From Phenylobacterium sp. (GTDB lineage: Bacteria > Pseudomonadota > Alphaproteobacteria > Caulobacterales > Caulobacteraceae): a stretch of DNA of 41,750 nt. Of this stretch, positions 28,776 through 37,434 are shown in pieces. Position 1 is the first letter of the stretch; the number at the start of each line of letters is the position of its first letter. Where the stretch lies: NCBI GenBank assembly GCA_020402745.1, contig JADBYZ010000023.1, forward strand, positions 1 through 41,750. Direction: 5' to 3'. The notes beneath the pieces are model-generated. The model did no database searches. It was not told where the DNA came from and saw only the letters and a program-made list of their open reading frames with translations. The position numbers and the translations under genes are program-made.

Positions 28776-29552
28776 ATGCGCCACTGGACCAAACAGACTC
28801 CGTTCACCGATCCAGGCGAAAGCGCAGCGATGCTCGCAACCATCGGCCCCGAACCCGAATGCGTCATCGCAGCGATACAGGGGTTTTTGATCCACGGTGG
28901 CGCCATCGAATACTATGGCCTAGCGCCACAAGAATTCAGCCGTGAAACCCTCTCGGTCGAAAGTCGGCTTGGGGCCATTCTGACGGAGGATGACCGTCCG
29001 TTAAGCATCGAGCGCTTGCCGCAAGATCGAGCTCTCGGCACCTGCCGAGACTATGCGGTCTTGGTCTGCGCTGCGATGCGAGAGCACCGGCGTCCAGCTC
29101 GGGTTCGTTGCGGCTTCGCCTCATATCTTGGCGGAGGGAAGTGGGAGGATCACTGGCTCTGCGAGCTTTGGTCAAGGGGCCGTTGGCAGCGCATTGACGC
29201 CCAGTTGGACCCTGTCCTCCAAGACGCGTTCCAAACTCAGTTCTCGCCTGCGGACGTACCGCAGGACGCGTTCCTCACCGGCGAGACCGCTTGGCGAGAA
29301 TGTCGCGCGGGTCGCCTAGATCCAGCAAGCTTGGGTCATGGCGACGCCACGGGACTGTGGTTTGTCTACGTAAACCTCGTCCGTGATCGGCTTGCACTTG
29401 AGGATCGAATAACCTCAATTTGGGACGACTGGCGCACGGCAGCATCGAACCCGCTCCACATGAGTGCAGAGATGTTGGCCTCGGCTGATGAATTGGCCAA
29501 CAACGACCCGATTGGGGCGTCGTCGATCATCCCCTGGTGGGTCAGGACGTAG
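28776..29552 (+). CDS. transglutaminase-like cysteine hydrolase
   Basis: 258 aa. The papain-like transglutaminase fold is indicated by a spaced triad: C90 in GTCRDYAVLVCAAMR, H126 in KWEDHWLCELW, and D141 in GRWQRIDAQLDP. The motif around the Cys resembles bacterial transglutaminase-core proteins that act as proteases or amidases. No signal peptide is seen. It is the only gene in the 910-bp interval between the two identical 130-bp repeats, and its base composition looks lower in GC than the core. The start ATG 28776 has only a weak GGA upstream. Confidence 0.75.
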   Translation: MRHWTKQTPFTDPGESAAMLATIGPEPECVIAAIQGFLIHGGAIEYYGLAPQEFSRETLSVESRLGAILTEDDRPLSIERLPQDRALGTCRDYAVLVCAAMREHRRPARVRCGFASYLGGGKWEDHWLCELWSRGRWQRIDAQLDPVLQDAFQTQFSPADVPQDAFLTGETAWRECRAGRLDPASLGHGDATGLWFVYVNLVRDRLALEDRITSIWDDWRTAASNPLHMSAEMLASADELANNDPIGASSIIPWWVRT

Positions 29553-29590
29553 AGACGGCGGGGACCGCTTTCCCCCCTTCTCGGAACTTC

Positions 29591-29720
29591 GGAAGGTCTG
29601 CTCACGGGTAGAACGCCCAAGCGGCCGCGACGTGATCTTGCTCTCTTGATGCAGAGCCGTCAGCCGGTGAGGTCGCCCTCGGCGCGGACGCCGCAGGTGT
29701 CGCAGATGAAGTCTGCACCC
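29591..29720. repeat. perfect 130-bp direct repeat, copy 3 (native reductase 3-prime end)
   Basis: The copy attached to the complete reductase-like gene, identical to 28551-28680. Its leftward flank (29571-29590, tctcggaacttcgg) is shared with copy 1 but is altered in copy 2 (agcggaagcg before the identity begins). Confidence 0.95.
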
Positions 29721-32125
29721 TTTCGCACGAGGGCCGTGTCGCCGCAGTCCGGGCAGACGTCAGCGTCCCTGCGCAGTCCGCCAAGCGCACCGCGCTCCTG
29801 CGCCGTCGGCAGGAAGACCAGGTTGTCGGGCGCCGCGCCCCGGGAAAAGCCCCGGGAGATGAAGCGCGAGACCGGCTGGGGGTCCTGCGCCTCCTGCGGC
29901 TGGCCATCGGCGGCGCCGCGACCGAGACCGTCGGCGTTCAGCTCTCCGTCGGCGTTCGCCAGGTCGTTCCGGCCCAGGTAGGAGATGCCAAGCTCCCGGA
30001 AGATATAGTCCAGGATCGAGGTCGCCGAGCGGACGCTGTCATTGCCGGTCACCTGCCCCGCGGGCTCGAAGCGGGTGAAGACGAAGGCGTCCACGAACTC
30101 GTCCAGGGGCACGCCGTATTGAAGGCCCAGCGAGATCGAGACGGCGAAGTTGTTCATCAGCGAGCGGAAGGCGGCGCCTTCCTTGTGCATGTCGATGAAG
30201 ATCTCGCCCAGCTCGCCGTCGTCATACTCCCCGGTGTGCAGGTAGACCTTGTGGCCGCCCACGGAGGCCTTCTGGATGTAGCCTTTGCGGCGATCCGGCA
30301 GCTTGCGCCGGGTGGGCGGGCGTTCGATCTCCACCCGCCTTTCGATGATGCGTTCTTCCGAAGGATCGACCTTCGGCGCTTCCCCCGAATGGGGCCCCAG
30401 CTTCGGATCGGGGCGGGCGGTGCTCTCGGAGGAAAGGATCGGCGGCCTGCGCTCGACCATCGGCCGAACGATGACGCCCTGCGCCTTGTCAAGCCTCGCC
30501 ACCAAGTCCCTCACCTCGGTTGCGGTGGCCGCCTTGAGCTCGACGACCGGCGGCATGGCGAGGAGGGGGGCGAGGGCGCAAGCCATGGCGATGCGCGCGG
30601 CGGGGCCGACCTCGTCTCCCAAGGTCAGCACTTCGATCTGCTCAGGCGACAGCCCGGGAAGATTGGACAGTTTCCCCGCGCCCAGGACCGCGGCGTCCGC
30701 CAGAGCCAGTTGCCCAGCGCTGAATCCCATCCGCACCGGCAGATTGAGCTCAGGGTCAGAGAGCTCGGTCTCGCTCAGGCCCAGGATATCGGTGAGAAAG
30801 CCCGGGTCGATCACCTTTGGGGAGAGGGCGTCGCCAAGCCGCTCGGCGAAGGGGAGGGCGGACTCCACGGCGGCGATCTCGTGATCGGTGAAACCCAGGG
30901 ACTCCAGGGCGCAACGATCAACTCCGGGGGCGGCGGCCAGCGTCCTGCACCCAAGGGCGTGAAGGCGAGCGTCCGCCGTATCGAGGCCCAGGGCCTCAAG
31001 CGCCCTGAGGGCGGGGCCCGACAGTGTGCGAAGACAGGACCCGTCAGAGGTCTCAATCCGAAGTATGGGGCCTCCGGATGGGCCTCCGGCGGTATCCGCC
31101 GCGCCGAGCCGAAGGGCGAGGTCCGGGTCGTTGAAGAGCGCGAGGCCGACATCCAAGCCCGCGGGGATGGCTCTCTGGGCGCGCTTGAAGAGGGATCGCG
31201 CAGTCTTGCGAGCCTTGTCGGAGTCAAAGGCTAACCCCTGGGCCAAGATCCAGTCGCCGAGGCCGGCCAGGGTGATCAGGCCCTTATGGCCAGATCCCGA
31301 GAGGGCCAGGGCCAGGTCTCTCACCGCCTGTTCGAAGGCGGCCGTTTCAAAATCTTCCCCGAGCCCGAACGCCGTGAGGTTGACGGCGGCGCGGACCCTT
31401 CCCGCTGCGGCGGCGAGGGCTGTGGCGGTTGCTACGGTATCCGCAATGCCAACTGCACTCACGAATACGGAGAGAGGAAGACTCGCGGAACTCGGAGAGA
31501 GCACGAGACGCAGGTGGGCCCTCGGAAGGTCTGGAACCGTCGATCGCCAGACCGTCTCGCCCGCGCGGGCCAATTCGAGGGCCTCGCCGATGAGATCCCC
31601 CGGGACTCCGATCGCCCTGGCGCCCTCGACGGCTCGGGCAAGCTTGGGATTGTCCCCTGGATTGGCGCAGGCATCGGGGTCGCCCTCGCATTGCGCGACA
31701 GCGTCAAGGATATCTTGCAGCCGTCCTGCTGCGACATCCGCTACGGCCTCGGCCAGCCTCTCCCCGCGTATGGTGGACAAGAGCGGCTCGAGACGCGCAT
31801 CGAGGTCTTCCGCTTGGGCGTCCACCAAGGTCGGCGCCGGACCCTCGGGTGAGCCAATCGCCGCCGCACCCTTCAACATCAGGGTTGCCAGACGGTCAGA
31901 CAGATCGCGTTCGTCCGCCTTTCCGCCCAAGCGGCCTTGTCCGCGACTGGCGGCGGCGATCCTGTCGGCCAGAGACCCGATGGCGCAACCAAGGTCCTCG
32001 GCGCCGCCGAGAACGTTCATCCAGGCCTCGACCTGGGCGTCGGTCCAGCTGGAGGGTGCGAGAACCTCCACGTATCGGTCCACCAGCTCGACTTCGCGTG
32101 GCTCAAGGATGGGTGGGGTGTGCAT
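29660..32125 (-). CDS. class II (B12-type) ribonucleotide reductase-like protein with degenerate catalytic core
   Basis: 821 aa from ATG 32125 (GGAGG 8 bases upstream); full alphaproteobacterial NrdJ is about 1200 aa. The C-terminal part is clearly NrdJ-like: basic [18 protein letters not shown] near residue 605, then a TSCPD-type domain ([67 protein letters not shown]) to about 723, and two terminal Cys pairs (CPDCG, CDTCG). Weaker matches to the NrdJ barrel remain ([46 protein letters not shown]). The reductase active-site motif N-x-C-x-E is absent, so activity is not expected. It is regulated by two NrdR-like boxes upstream, and its 3-prime end is the repeated insertion site. Confidence 0.75.
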   Translation of the reverse strand: MHTPPILEPREVELVDRYVEVLAPSSWTDAQVEAWMNVLGGAEDLGCAIGSLADRIAAASRGQGRLGGKADERDLSDRLATLMLKGAAAIGSPEGPAPTLVDAQAEDLDARLEPLLSTIRGERLAEAVADVAAGRLQDILDAVAQCEGDPDACANPGDNPKLARAVEGARAIGVPGDLIGEALELARAGETVWRSTVPDLPRAHLRLVLSPSSASLPLSVFVSAVGIADTVATATALAAAAGRVRAAVNLTAFGLGEDFETAAFEQAVRDLALALSGSGHKGLITLAGLGDWILAQGLAFDSDKARKTARSLFKRAQRAIPAGLDVGLALFNDPDLALRLGAADTAGGPSGGPILRIETSDGSCLRTLSGPALRALEALGLDTADARLHALGCRTLAAAPGVDRCALESLGFTDHEIAAVESALPFAERLGDALSPKVIDPGFLTDILGLSETELSDPELNLPVRMGFSAGQLALADAAVLGAGKLSNLPGLSPEQIEVLTLGDEVGPAARIAMACALAPLLAMPPVVELKAATATEVRDLVARLDKAQGVIVRPMVERRPPILSSESTARPDPKLGPHSGEAPKVDPSEERIIERRVEIERPPTRRKLPDRRKGYIQKASVGGHKVYLHTGEYDDGELGEIFIDMHKEGAAFRSLMNNFAVSISLGLQYGVPLDEFVDAFVFTRFEPAGQVTGNDSVRSATSILDYIFRELGISYLGRNDLANADGELNADGLGRGAADGQPQEAQDPQPVSRFISRGFSRGAAPDNLVFLPTAQERGALGGLRRDADVCPDCGDTALVRKGADFICDTCGVRAEGDLTG

Positions 32126-32171
32126 CTCATAGGCCTCCAGAGGCGGAGGTTAGGGCGGCGGCTCAGGGCCG

Positions 32172-32219
32172 ACAATAGATGTTGCGGCCGCAGGGTCGGG
32201 CATCCACAAGATGTTGCGG
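32172..32219 (-). promoter_or_regulatory. tandem NrdR-like boxes upstream of the reductase-like gene
   Basis: Two related 16-bp near-palindromes: acaatagatgttgcgg at 32172-32187 and ccacaagatgttgcgg at 32204-32219. Their shared atgttgcgg halves are exactly 32 bp apart, three helical turns. This matches the known arrangement of paired NrdR boxes in front of ribonucleotide reductase genes. They lie 47-94 bp before ATG 32125. NrdR binding is inferred. Confidence 0.7.
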
Positions 32220-32231
32220 CGCCAGCATCGC

Positions 32232-32260
32232 TGGACGCTGAGAGCTGCGCCACATATAGT
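32232..32260 (+). promoter_or_regulatory. sigma-70-like promoter for NDUFA12-family gene
   Basis: TGGACG (32232-32237) and TATAGT (32255-32260) with a 17-base spacer, about 35 bp before the GTG at 32296. Predicted from sequence only; it lies just beside the NrdR-like boxes of the divergent gene. Confidence 0.45.
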
Positions 32261-32295
32261 CCGCTCGCGTTGAACCTAAGTGGAACTGTAAGGCC

Positions 32296-32691
32296 GTGCT
32301 GAGAGCAATCTTCACCTGGTGGAACGGGGCCACAATCGGCGCCGCTTTTCATATCAAGCGGCGGAGCGTCCTCGTCGGCGAGGACGATTTTGGCAACCGC
32401 TATTACGAGGCGCGCGACGCCAGCGACTCCTACGATGGCCGCCGCCGCCGCTGGGTGATCTACAGGGGTTATCCCGACGCTTCCAAGGTGCCGGCCGAGT
32501 GGCACGGCTGGCTTCACTACACTTTCGACGATCCGCCGACGGTGGCGCCCCTGAAGCGGCGCTCGTGGGAGAAGGACCATCAGCCGAATCTGACCGGCAC
32601 CGTTCACGCCTGGCGTCCCAAGGGCTCCATCACACGGGGTGGGGAACGCGCGCGCGCGTCTGGCGACTATGAGGCCTGGCGCCCTGAGTAG
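32296..32691 (+). CDS. NDUFA12-family complex I accessory subunit
   Basis: 131 aa. Alphaproteobacteria and mitochondria share this supernumerary subunit of NADH:ubiquinone oxidoreductase. Recognisable segments are VGEDDFGNRYYEARD near residue 28, RRRWVIYRGYPDASKVP near 49, and the C-terminal KDHQPNLTGTVHAWRPKGS. It probably supports assembly or stability on the membrane arm; no catalytic residues are expected. The start is GTG 32296. The next gene begins 2 bp after its stop, a pairing common in alphaproteobacteria. Confidence 0.92.
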   Translation: MLRAIFTWWNGATIGAAFHIKRRSVLVGEDDFGNRYYEARDASDSYDGRRRRWVIYRGYPDASKVPAEWHGWLHYTFDDPPTVAPLKRRSWEKDHQPNLTGTVHAWRPKGSITRGGERARASGDYEAWRPE

Positions 32692-32692
32692 G

Positions 32693-33364
32693 ATGCGACG
32701 GCCTCCGAAATCCAGGGTCCCGGTCGCGGTTGTTCTGGCGTCCTTCACGATTCTGATCTGGGGGGGGTGGGCTCCGGCGCAGCAGGCGCCGCCGCCGGCT
32801 GGACCGGAGACCCCGGATATGGGCGCGGCCCTTGTGGAAGAAGCGCCGCCGGCTGTCGTGCAGGCGCCTCCGCCAGCGGTTGCGCCTCCGCTTCCGGCCT
32901 CCGGAGTGGCCCCGGCTGAACCGCCTGCGCGTCGGGTTGCCGAGCGGCCGGCGGAGAGCCTCAAGCAGCGAGAGCGTTTCAACGCAGCGGTGCTTCAGGC
33001 CGTGGACAAGGTCACCGCGGAGACCATCCGCTTCGAGGCCCCGGTCGGGCAGCCCGTCCGTTACAAGTCGCTGATCCTGACGGTAAGAGCGTGCGAGCGA
33101 ACGGCGGTGGATGAACCCACCGAGGACTCGATCGCCTACCTGACCGTGGAGTCACAGCCGCGCAGTCAGGGAGGGCGTCCGGCTCCTGGACCGCGACAGG
33201 TTTTCCGGGGCTGGATCTACGCCTCCTCCCCCGGGCTGAACGGGCCCGAGCACCCGGTCTACGACGCCTGGCTGATCACCTGCAGGACTTCGACGCCGCT
33301 CAGGGCGGCGGGGGGATCCAGCACCCCCTCGACAGCCAAGGCTCCGGCCAGCCGCTCAAGGTAG
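32693..33364 (+). CDS. DUF2155-domain secreted protein
   Basis: 223 aa from ATG 32693, which immediately follows the NDUFA12 gene. An N-terminal signal or anchor (about residues 8-26) is followed by a long Pro/Ala-rich linker (residues 30-85). The DUF2155 domain has the typical YKSLILTVRACERT, VFRGWIYASSPGLNG and VYDAWLITC. Two cysteines (in RACER and LITCR) may pair. Function is unknown; the NDUFA12-DUF2155-aat cluster is recurrent in alphaproteobacteria. The last 35 codons, beyond LITC, are poorly conserved and overlap the convergent aat gene by 106 bp. Confidence 0.85.
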   Translation: MRRPPKSRVPVAVVLASFTILIWGGWAPAQQAPPPAGPETPDMGAALVEEAPPAVVQAPPPAVAPPLPASGVAPAEPPARRVAERPAESLKQRERFNAAVLQAVDKVTAETIRFEAPVGQPVRYKSLILTVRACERTAVDEPTEDSIAYLTVESQPRSQGGRPAPGPRQVFRGWIYASSPGLNGPEHPVYDAWLITCRTSTPLRAAGGSSTPSTAKAPASRSR

Positions 33365-33903
33365 GCGGAGCGCGGGATTTCCTCGGCGCCGAGGCTTGCC
33401 AGGTGATCGGTGATGAACTGGGCGTCCAGCAGCTGGAACCCGCCGAGGATGAGCCGCGCCGCCAGGTGGGCCAGGGCGACCTTGGAGGCGTCGGTCTCGA
33501 TCGAGAACATGCTCTCGCCGAAGAAGGCGCCCTTGAGGCTGACGCCGAAGAGCCCTCCGACCAGCCGCCCGTTCCTCCAGGTCTCCACGGAATGGGCGGA
33601 GCCGTCCGCGTGCATCGCCTGGTACATCCGCTTCAGGGCCGGATTGATCCAGGCGCCGGGCCGCTCCGGATCGGCGCAGGCGTCCAGCACCGCCTGGAAG
33701 GCCGAATTGACCCTGACCTCAAAGCGGTCCTGCCGAAGGGTCCGCTGCAGCCGGCGGGGGAGGGCGAGCCCCTTCAGGGGGAAGACCCCCCGGAACTCGG
33801 GTTCGACCAGGAAGACCGACGGGTCCGTCGGAGATTGGGCCATGGGGAAGACCCCACGGGCGTAGAAGTCCAATGCAGGGTGGGGACGCGGCCGTCGGCT
33901 CAC
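33259..33903 (-). CDS. aat: leucyl/phenylalanyl-tRNA-protein transferase
   Basis: Adds Leu or Phe to proteins with N-terminal Arg or Lys, making them substrates for ClpS-ClpAP (N-degron pathway). 214 aa, with the family segments [10 protein letters not shown] at residue 13, [32 protein letters not shown] and [17 protein letters not shown]. The start is GTG 33903, overlapping the accC stop (GTGA) and preceded by GGAGG at 33908-33912; it is probably translated by coupling with accC. Confidence 0.94.
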   Translation of the reverse strand: MSRRPRPHPALDFYARGVFPMAQSPTDPSVFLVEPEFRGVFPLKGLALPRRLQRTLRQDRFEVRVNSAFQAVLDACADPERPGAWINPALKRMYQAMHADGSAHSVETWRNGRLVGGLFGVSLKGAFFGESMFSIETDASKVALAHLAARLILGGFQLLDAQFITDHLASLGAEEIPRSAYLERLAGALAVEGVLDPPAALSGVEVLQVISQAS

Positions 33904-35252
33904 CCGGCCTCCGACTGATCCTTCAGCCATCGCTCCAGCCAGTGGATGGTGTAGTCGCCCATCAGGAAGTCCGGCTGCAGCAGGAGGTCCTGAAAGAGGG
34001 GAATGGTGGTTTCGACCCCGCTGACCACCATCTCGCCGAGACACCGGCTGAGGCGGGCGATGCACTCCTCCCGGTCCCGTCCGTGCACGATCAGCTTTCC
34101 GATCAGGCTGTCATAGAAGGGGGGGATGACGTATCCGGCGTAGATGGCGCTATCGAGGCGCACCCCCAGTCCGCCGGGGGCGTGGAAGTCCGAGATCAGG
34201 CCGGGCGAAGGCGTGAAGGTCTTGGGATTCTCGGCGTTGATCCGGCATTCGATGGCGTGGCCCTCGAAGGCGATGTCCTTCTGGGAGAAGGAGAGGGGCA
34301 GGCCGGCGGCGATCCGGATCTGCTCGCGCACCAGGTCGATGCCGGTGATGGCCTCGGTCACCGGATGCTCCACCTGCAGGCGGGTGTTCATCTCGATGAA
34401 GAAGAACTCCCCGTTCTCGTAGAGGAATTCGATGGTGCCGACGCCGAGGTAGCCGATCCGGCGCACGGCCTCGACCACGACATTTCCGATCTTCTTCCGG
34501 GCGGCGGCGTCGATCACCGGGGAGGGGGCTTCCTCAAGCACCTTCTGGTGGCGGCGCTGCAGGGAGCAGTCCCGTTCGCCAAGGTGGCAGACATTGCCGA
34601 ACCTGTCGGCGATGACCTGGAGCTCGATGTGCCGGGGTCCCTGGAGGTACCGCTCCATGTAGATGGCGTCGTCGCCGAACGCGGCCTTGGCTTCGGCCCG
34701 GGCGGTCGCGACCGCTTCGGCCAGGTCCTCCTCGGTCCGGGCCACCTTCATGCCCCGGCCGCCACCACCGGCTGCAGCCTTGATCAGGACCGGGAAACCG
34801 ATCTCCCGGGCGGCGGAGAAGGCCTCTTCCTCGGTCGTGATCGCGCCGTCGGACCCGGGCACCACCGGGATTCCGGCCTCCCGCACCGCCTGCTTTGCGG
34901 TGATCTTGTCGCCCATCATGGTGATGTGCTCGGGGAGGGGGCCGATGAAGGTGAAGCCGTGGGCGTTCACGATCTCGGCGAACCGGGCGTTCTCGGAGAG
35001 GAAGCCATAGCCGGGATGGATGGCCTGGGCGCCGGTGATCTCGGCGGCGGCGATAATGGCGGGGATATTCAGATAGCTCTTGGCGGCGGGTGCCGGACCG
35101 ATACAGACGCTTTCGTCCGCGAGACGGACCCACATGGCGCCGGCGTCGGCCTCGGAATGAACCGCAACCGTGGAGATGCCCATCTCCTTGCAGGCGCGGT
35201 GCACCCGCAGGGCGATCTCGCCCCGGTTGGCGATCAGGATCTTGTCGAACAT
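33900..35252 (-). CDS. accC: acetyl-CoA carboxylase, biotin carboxylase subunit
   Basis: Carboxylates the biotin on AccB with bicarbonate and ATP, the first step of fatty acid synthesis. 450 aa: biotin carboxylase N-domain ([20 protein letters not shown]), ATP-grasp domain with the Gly-rich loop [10 protein letters not shown] near residue 160, catalytic [17 protein letters not shown] near 285, and the C-terminal lid domain. It begins 3 bp after the accB stop, so the order accB-accC-aat is one operon on the minus strand. Confidence 0.97.
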   Translation of the reverse strand: MFDKILIANRGEIALRVHRACKEMGISTVAVHSEADAGAMWVRLADESVCIGPAPAAKSYLNIPAIIAAAEITGAQAIHPGYGFLSENARFAEIVNAHGFTFIGPLPEHITMMGDKITAKQAVREAGIPVVPGSDGAITTEEEAFSAAREIGFPVLIKAAAGGGGRGMKVARTEEDLAEAVATARAEAKAAFGDDAIYMERYLQGPRHIELQVIADRFGNVCHLGERDCSLQRRHQKVLEEAPSPVIDAAARKKIGNVVVEAVRRIGYLGVGTIEFLYENGEFFFIEMNTRLQVEHPVTEAITGIDLVREQIRIAAGLPLSFSQKDIAFEGHAIECRINAENPKTFTPSPGLISDFHAPGGLGVRLDSAIYAGYVIPPFYDSLIGKLIVHGRDREECIARLSRCLGEMVVSGVETTIPLFQDLLLQPDFLMGDYTIHWLERWLKDQSEAG

Positions 35253-35255
35253 GGC

Positions 35256-35738
35256 TTAACCGATGATCGCCAGGGGCTCGCCGAACTCGACCGGCTGGCC
35301 GTTGGCCACGATGATTTCGAGGATCTTTCCCGCCCGCGGAGCGGGAATGGGGTTCATGGTCTTCATGGCCTCGACAATCATCAGGGTCTGGCCCTCGGCG
35401 ACCGTGTCGCCGACCTTGACGAAGGAGGGCGCATCCGGCTGCGGCTGGAGATAGACGGTTCCGACCATCGGCGACTTCACGGCGTCACCGGCGGCGGCGG
35501 CCGGCGTCGGAGCGGCGGCGGCGGGTTCGGCGACGGGCGCGGGCGGAGGGGGCGCAGCGAACGCCGGAGCCGCCATGGCGACGGGCGCTGCGGCGGTCAG
35601 GGTGCGCGCGACGCGGATCTTCAGTCCGTCGTGCTCGACCTCGATCTCGGAGAGTCCCGTCTCGTTCAGGATGCCAGCGAGGCGGCGGACAAGACGTGCA
35701 TCGATCTGTTCGGCGGGAGCCTTCGGACTGGACGGCAT
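35256..35738 (-). CDS. accB: acetyl-CoA carboxylase, biotin carboxyl carrier protein
   Basis: 160 aa from ATG 35738, which has AGGA upstream. A short N-terminal helical region (LVRRLAGILNETGLSEIEVE) precedes an Ala/Pro-rich linker (about residues 48-84). The biotinyl domain follows, with the biotin attachment lysine K126 in EAMKTMN. First gene of accB-accC-aat. It is divergent from thiS, and the two starts are 217 bp apart, so the structured segment between them could affect either side. Confidence 0.95.
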   Translation of the reverse strand: MPSSPKAPAEQIDARLVRRLAGILNETGLSEIEVEHDGLKIRVARTLTAAAPVAMAAPAFAAPPPPAPVAEPAAAAPTPAAAAGDAVKSPMVGTVYLQPQPDAPSFVKVGDTVAEGQTLMIVEAMKTMNPIPAPRAGKILEIIVANGQPVEFGEPLAIIG

Positions 35739-35824
35739 GTGGGGATCCTGTGCTTCGTCGTCTCGGCGGCCGCGCGTGCGGCGGACGTCCTGACCTTCTA
35801 TCGAACCTGAGCCGACGCGAACAT

Positions 35825-35946
35825 GGGGAGGAGTCCCGCCCCGGACACATCGGCGTGAAGCCGAGGCCGTTTCCCGCCAGCAACCCTCCGGTAGGCGCGG
35901 ATGCGCTGAAACCGGATTCGCCGTCTTGTAACGGCGGGCGGCTGGG
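35825..35946 (+). ncRNA. candidate structured 5-prime leader of thiS (not a canonical TPP riboswitch)
   Basis: Several hairpins can be paired by eye on the plus strand just before thiS: GTCC/GGAC (35833-35836 with 35843-35846), TCGGC/GCCGA (35850-35854 with 35860-35864), a two-part stem CCGGT/ACCGG (35888-35892 with 35911-35915) enclosing GCGC/GCGC, and CGCCGT/ACGGCG (35919-35924 with 35931-35936). GGAGG at 35827 can also pair with CCTCC at 35885, competing with one stem. A segment gccagcaaccctcc joins the arms. The thiS ribosome site (GGGG at 35944) lies just beyond the last stem. Thiamine genes are often riboswitch-controlled, but TPP-riboswitch signature sequences are missing. Ligand and function are unknown. 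Confidence 0.5.
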
Positions 35947-35955
35947 GTCACAAGC

Positions 35956-36168
35956 ATGGGCATGAGTCTGAGCCTGGTCCTGAACGGTGAGAGCCGCGTC
36001 ATGGAGGCGGTCCGCACGGTGGCCGATCTGGTCGGCGCCCTGGGCCTTGATGCGCGCAAGGTGGCGGTGGAGCGGAACCTTGAGATCGTGCCCCGCTCCC
36101 TGTACGACCGCACCGAGCTGGCCGATGGGGACCGGCTTGAGATTGTCCACTTCATTGGCGGAGGCTGA
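35956..36168 (+). CDS. thiS: sulfur carrier protein ThiS
   Basis: 70-aa ubiquitin-like sulfur carrier for thiazole synthesis. It ends IVHFIGGG, so the mature GG C-terminus that becomes the thiocarboxylate is present. The fold is indicated by [20 protein letters not shown] at the start and [13 protein letters not shown] in the middle. The start ATG 35956 has GGGG 8 bases upstream; ATG 35962 is an alternative. thiG begins right after its stop, with a GGAGG near the end of thiS. Confidence 0.93.
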   Translation: MGMSLSLVLNGESRVMEAVRTVADLVGALGLDARKVAVERNLEIVPRSLYDRTELADGDRLEIVHFIGGG

Positions 36169-36169
36169 C

Positions 36170-36970
36170 ATGTCCGGCGACAGCATGGCCGGCGGGACGG
36201 CGGAGGACACCTGGACCGTGGCGGGCCGGACCTTCCGGTCCCGTCTCATCGTCGGCACCGGCAAGTACGCCGACTACGCCCAGAACGCCGCCGCGGCTGA
36301 GGCTGCGGGCGCGGAGATCGTCACCGTGGCCCTGCGCCGGGTGAACCTGCCCGATACGTCAAAGCCCATGCTGGCCGACTTCGTGAAACCGGAGCGCTTC
36401 ACCTACCTGCCCAATACGGCCGGCTGCTACACTGGCGAGGACGCCGTGCGCACCCTGCGGCTGGCCCGCGAGGCCGGCGGCTGGGATCTGGTGAAGCTGG
36501 AGGTCCTGTCCGAGACCCCGCACCTGCTGCCGGACATGGAGGAAACCCTTCGGGCGCTGAAGATGCTGGTCGCCGATGGCTTCCAGGTGATGGTCTATTG
36601 CAGCGACGATCCGGTCTACGCCCGCAAGCTTGAGGACGCCGGGGCTGCGGCCATCATGCCGGCGGCGGCCCCGATCGGGTCGGGGCGCGGCATCCAGAAC
36701 GCCCTGAACCTCGGCCTGATCCTGGAGCAGTCCAAGGTCCCGGTCCTCGTCGACGCCGGTGTCGGGACGGCCTCGGACGCGGTCATCGCCATGGAGATGG
36801 GCTGCGACGCCGTGCTCATGAACACCGCCATCGCCGAGGCGAAGGATCCGATCCGGATGGCCGACGCCATGAAGCACGCCGTCATCGCCGGCCGGCAGGC
36901 CTTCCTGGCCGGGCGGATGGCCGAGCGTCGCTATGGCGATCCCTCCTCACCCCTCGCCGGACGGATCTGA
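36170..36970 (+). CDS. thiG: thiazole synthase
   Basis: Forms the thiazole phosphate of thiamine from DXP, dehydroglycine and ThiS thiocarboxylate. 266-aa TIM barrel with [12 protein letters not shown] near residue 22, [15 protein letters not shown] near 80, the Schiff-base lysine K109 in DLVKLEVL, and [19 protein letters not shown] near 200. The start ATG 36170 is one base after the thiS stop. No thiazole-synthesis partner (thiO, thiH or thiF) is seen in the window. Confidence 0.96.
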   Translation: MSGDSMAGGTAEDTWTVAGRTFRSRLIVGTGKYADYAQNAAAAEAAGAEIVTVALRRVNLPDTSKPMLADFVKPERFTYLPNTAGCYTGEDAVRTLRLAREAGGWDLVKLEVLSETPHLLPDMEETLRALKMLVADGFQVMVYCSDDPVYARKLEDAGAAAIMPAAAPIGSGRGIQNALNLGLILEQSKVPVLVDAGVGTASDAVIAMEMGCDAVLMNTAIAEAKDPIRMADAMKHAVIAGRQAFLAGRMAERRYGDPSSPLAGRI

Positions 36971-37053
36971 TCGGCCGCAGTCCCGCCCGGGACGCTCGCG
37001 GGGGAAGCCGGGCGCGCCTATATCTGCGGCCTCGGTGTTTTTCAGGACCCCCC

Positions 37054-37320
37054 ATGAAACTTCCCATCGGCAAGCCCTGGTTCGGGCCCAGGCGGTTCGG
37101 CTTCGGCGTTTCACCCATGAACGGGCAGGGTTGGGCCTGTATTGGGCTCTACATCCTCACCATGGCGATGATCCCGTCCCTGATGGGTCGGGAGGCGAGG
37201 GGCGCCGACGCCCTTGGGATCCTGGCCGCGCTTCTGGGTTGCACGGCCCTGCTGCTGGTCGTGGTCTGGCTCAAGATGGACAGATCCAAACCCCTGCGCT
37301 GGCGCTGGGGCGAAGACTAA
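37054..37320 (+). CDS. small two-helix membrane protein, unknown function
   Basis: 88 aa. Two hydrophobic segments are visible: about residues 27-45 (CIGLYILTMAMIPSLMG) and 53-73 (LGILAALLGCTALLLVVVWL), followed by a basic, Trp-rich tail ending WRWGED. The start ATG 37054 has an AGGA ribosome site, and a TATATC sequence about 35 bp upstream may be its promoter -10. The 3-prime third of this gene is repeated at 40185-40294. I do not recognise the family. Confidence 0.6.
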   Translation: MKLPIGKPWFGPRRFGFGVSPMNGQGWACIGLYILTMAMIPSLMGREARGADALGILAALLGCTALLLVVVWLKMDRSKPLRWRWGED

Positions 37321-37434
37321 GCCTTGGATTCAGGGCTCAGTGTGGATCGAGCCGATGCATGACGGTGGCAGCGATGATGATGGCGGAGACGAAGGTGCGC
37401 GCGCATCGATCATCAATCGTTCGGGCATTGGCCC
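37211..37434. repeat. source copy of a duplicated segment (end of the 88-aa gene plus IS remnant)
   Basis: Matches 40185-40405 with about ten substitutions and one 3-bp gap in about 224 bp. It covers the last 36 codons of the small membrane-protein gene and the first part of the adjacent IS remnant. The other copy lacks the gene's 5-prime half. Confidence 0.9.

Noticed and set aside
26863-29720. Integron cassette array (attC sites) as an explanation of the single-gene units
   Set aside because: The repeats lack the GTTRRRY and RYYYAAC core sites and contain coding sequence of the adjacent gene, which attC sites do not.
35802-35809. GAACCTGA upstream of thiS, as in TPP riboswitches
   Set aside because: The flanking aptamer parts (GGGGTGC, CTGAGA, and the paired CTGG..CCAG arm with GCGTAGGG) are absent, and it precedes the hairpins at a wrong distance.
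33873-35810. 645-codon open frame on the plus strand
   Set aside because: Antisense to accC and accB; rich in Gly, Asp and His with no domain, a codon-bias artefact.
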